Assembly (NCBI GenBank): GCA_947493265.1
Contig: CANLQL010000002.1
Location: 806,001-870,000, forward strand
Source of the DNA: an uncultured Litoreibacter sp.
Lineage (GTDB): Bacteria; Pseudomonadota; Alphaproteobacteria; Rhodobacterales; Rhodobacteraceae
DNA: 64,000 bases
Reading direction: 5' to 3'
Below the pieces are notes generated by a model. That model saw only the letters and a list, made by a program, of their open reading frames with translations. It was not told where the DNA came from and searched no databases. Within the stretch, counting starts at the first letter, position 1, and every line of letters starts with the position of its first letter. The position numbers and the translations under genes are program-made. Of this stretch, positions 62,127-64,000 are shown one piece after another.

Positions 62127-62750
62127 TTAGGAAATACCCAGTGCGCCGATGTCGCGCAGGCCGTCGATGATGAATTGAACCGACAACGCGGCCAGCAACA
62201 TTCCCAACAGCCGGGTGACAACCTTTACGCCGGTATTGCCCAGAAGTTTTTCCATTGGGCCGGCCAAAAGAAACAGCGCGAAAACGCAACCGATCACGCA
62301 GATCATCACCGCATGGATGCCCAGCACAAACGTCCAGTCGGCCCCTTGGGTGTTGGTCAACAGGATCATTGTCGCCATGGAGCCGGGACCCGCGATCAAT
62401 GGCATCGCAATAGGGAAGACCGACGGGTCGTCTTCGTTTTCTTCCGCCTTGTCTTCGCGCCTTTGCGTGCGCCGCTCAAACAACATGTCGAGCGCTGTGA
62501 GGAACAAAAGCAATCCGCCTGAAATGCGGAAGGCCGCTAAGGAAATCCCAATGAAATCAAGGATTATCTCCCCGGCAAGTCCAAAGACCGTCAGAATGCC
62601 GATTGCAATCAGGCACGACCGGACCGCGATTTTTAAACGCGCGCGCCGATCCATGCCTTGGGTCAGGGCCACAAAAAGCGGAGCCATTCCGATCGGATCA
62701 ATGACCACAAACAGCGTTACGAACGCCGTGATTGCAAATGCCAGTTCCAT
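62127..62750 (-). CDS. MarC family integral membrane protein
   Basis: 207 aa with about six membrane helices. Family blocks: FVVIDPIGMAPLFVALTQGM at the start, ISLAAFRISGGLLLFLTALDML, and PLIAGPGSMATMILL. Between helices is a charged cytoplasmic loop (ERRTQRREDKAEENEDD). Despite the name, MarC is not required for multiple antibiotic resistance; function unknown. It starts 4 nt after the stop of the ABC-F gene. Confidence 0.92.
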   Translation of the reverse strand: MELAFAITAFVTLFVVIDPIGMAPLFVALTQGMDRRARLKIAVRSCLIAIGILTVFGLAGEIILDFIGISLAAFRISGGLLLFLTALDMLFERRTQRREDKAEENEDDPSVFPIAMPLIAGPGSMATMILLTNTQGADWTFVLGIHAVMICVIGCVFALFLLAGPMEKLLGNTGVKVVTRLLGMLLAALSVQFIIDGLRDIGALGIS

Positions 62751-62754
62751 CCTC

Positions 62755-64000
62755 TTATGCCTCCGCCTTGTCCAGCTTGCTTTGGGCTTTCACCCACATT
62801 GCCTCAGCGCGATCCAGCGCCTCCATCACTTCGGAATACTTCTTTTGCCAAACCGCGCGCTTCTGCGCCATATCATCTTCATAGACCTTTGGATCGCCCA
62901 ATCGCTTGGCCAGTTCGGCCTGCATCTCGGACAGTTTTTCGACGCGGGCTTCGCATTTACGGACATCCGCGCGCAATTCCAGAATGTCATCGCGGGATGC
63001 CCGTTTTGGCTTTGGCTTGTCTGCTTTCGGCTTTTCATCCTTGGTCAGAAGCATCTTGCGATACGTCGCCAAGTCTTCTTCATACGGCTTCACATGGCCA
63101 TCTTTCACCAACCAAAGCCGGTCGGCCACAAGTGATAGCAAGTGCATGTCATGGCTGACCAGAATGACCGCCCCGGTATAGGCAGTCAGGGCCTCAACCA
63201 AAGCTTCCCGGCTTTCGATATCCAGGTGGTTTGTCGGCTCATCAAGGATCAGCAGATGCGGCGCGGGCAGGGTGGCCAGCAACAGCGACAACCGCGCTTT
63301 TTGGCCGCCGGACAGCTTTCCGACCAGTGTTTCTGCTTGGTCGGCTCCCAAACCAAAACCTGCAAGACGGGCGCGCAGTTTTGCCTGACCCTCATTCGGG
63401 CGCTCTTTCAGCAAATGCTCCAACGGGGTTTGATCAACATGCAGCTCTTCCACCTGATGCTGCGCAAAGAAACCAATCCTCAGCTTGTTCGATGTGGTCA
63501 TTCTGCCGGAAATCACCTCAAGACGGTCCGATAACATCTTGGACAGGGTCGATTTTCCCTCGCCGTTGCGTCCCAAGAGCGCGATCCGGTCATCCTGATC
63601 AATGCGCAGGTTCAGCTTTGACAGGATCACCGTCCCGTCATAGCCCGTTGCCGCGTTCTCAGTATTGATAATCGGCGGCGACAATTCTTCAGGTTCAGGG
63701 AAGGTGAAAACTGTACGTGCTTCATCCTCGGGCGCTGTGATCTTCTCCATCTTCTCCAGCATTTTGACACGCGATTGCGCCTGCTTGGCTTTGGAGGCTT
63801 TGGCTTTGAAGCGATCCACGAAACTTTGCAGATGCGCGCGCTTGAGATCTTGTTTTTTCGCCTGTGCCGCTTGCACCGCGCGTTGTGCGGCACGTTGGCG
63901 GGCAAACTGATCATAGTTGCCGGAATAGAATGTCAGACCTTTGTTTTCCAGATGCAGGATGCCGTTCACGGCCCGGTTCAGAAGTTCCCGGTCGTGGGAA
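62755..64000 (-). CDS. ABC-F family ATPase, N-terminus cut by window edge
   Basis: At least 415 codons; the gene begins beyond 64000. In-window order (N to C): end of the first ATP-binding domain with SHDRELLNRAV and LTFYSGNYDQF; the interdomain linker (RAHLQSFVDRFKAKASKAKQAQSR); the second domain with Walker A GRNGEGKST, signature LSGGQKARLSLLLA, Walker B LLILDEPTNHLD and SHDMHLLSLV. A Lys/Glu-rich coiled-coil C-terminus follows. No membrane segments. ABC-F proteins act on the ribosome E site; this one resembles the YheS/Uup group. Heads a likely ABC-F, marC, protease operon. Confidence 0.9.
   Translation of the reverse strand, partial: SHDRELLNRAVNGILHLENKGLTFYSGNYDQFARQRAAQRAVQAAQAKKQDLKRAHLQSFVDRFKAKASKAKQAQSRVKMLEKMEKITAPEDEARTVFTFPEPEELSPPIINTENAATGYDGTVILSKLNLRIDQDDRIALLGRNGEGKSTLSKMLSDRLEVISGRMTTSNKLRIGFFAQHQVEELHVDQTPLEHLLKERPNEGQAKLRARLAGFGLGADQAETLVGKLSGGQKARLSLLLATLPAPHLLILDEPTNHLDIESREALVEALTAYTGAVILVSHDMHLLSLVADRLWLVKDGHVKPYEEDLATYRKMLLTKDEKPKADKPKPKRASRDDILELRADVRKCEARVEKLSEMQAELAKRLGDPKVYEDDMAQKRAVWQKKYSEVMEALDRAEAMWVKAQSKLDKAEA

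Noticed and set aside
1..64000. CRISPR arrays, tRNA/rRNA genes, IS elements, prophage genes
   Set aside because: No regularly spaced repeats, no cloverleaf or GTTCGAATC-type T-arm in any gap, and no transposase, integrase or phage structural motifs.

Overview
The window looks like chromosomal DNA of a marine alphaproteobacterium of the order Rhodobacterales (Roseobacter group). This rests on gene content and order: alphaproteobacterial (C4-pathway) 5-aminolevulinate synthase HemA, the sulfur-assimilation block cysG-DUF2849-cysI-cysH-DUF934, DUF4167 next to prmC/prfA, and the lptF-lptG-lptD-surA-pdxA-rsmA run. It is moderately GC-rich, tightly packed and rich in ATGA/GTGA stop-start overlaps. 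No rRNA, tRNA, CRISPR array, IS element or phage gene was recognised. Both window edges cut genes: an MlaF-like ATPase at the left and an ABC-F ATPase at the right.

Layout. 1-7.4 kb (minus): efflux adaptor and RND pump, alanine racemase, and the MlaE/MlaF lipid-transport pair. 7.6-12.6 kb (plus): YfgM-like protein, BamB, Der GTPase, then a GAF-EAL c-di-GMP phosphodiesterase. 12.6-16.0 kb (minus): dnaB, pyrE, pyrC. 16.2-16.9 kb: a small lipoprotein and a DUF1127 protein. 17.0-27.6 kb: a surface-glycan type cluster centred on a translationally coupled plus-strand operon (18835-27587). It encodes a glycosyltransferase-methyltransferase fusion, PF13704-type glycosyltransferases, two related alpha/beta-hydrolase-like proteins and a sulfotransferase-like protein. 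27.6-29.6 kb: xdhC and a molybdopterin-binding protein. 29.6-33.0 kb: an AT-richer segment with a C-terminally short NDP-sugar epimerase, a CmcI-type methyltransferase and a GT2 glycosyltransferase.

33.2-35.8 kb: infC, apparently starting at an ATA codon; a membrane-anchored, LEA-like protein with eleven consecutive 11-residue repeats; and ferredoxin-NADP reductase. 35.9-41.0 kb: the sulfite/sulfate assimilation operon with a divergent Lrp/AsnC regulator. 41.0-45.8 kb: a Rieske oxygenase, an M20 dipeptidase, an exported protein and hemA. 45.9-51.9 kb: a RodZ-like protein, ispG, DUF1499, a small secreted Cys protein, prfA, prmC and DUF4167. 51.9-59.4 kb (minus): the outer-membrane biogenesis operon lptF-lptG-lptD-surA-pdxA-rsmA. 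59.5-64 kb: pepA-holC (plus) and an ABC-F ATPase, MarC and a retropepsin-like protease (minus).

The best candidate for something undescribed is the 17.0-27.6 kb cluster. Two paralogous Ser-Asp-His hydrolase-like proteins are co-translated with glycosyltransferases and a sulfotransferase, one glycosyltransferase carries a decayed second copy of its own catalytic domain, and another is fused to a methyltransferase. The hendecad-repeat protein and the infC start codon are the next most interesting. All functional calls come from reading motifs by eye; no database search was possible.
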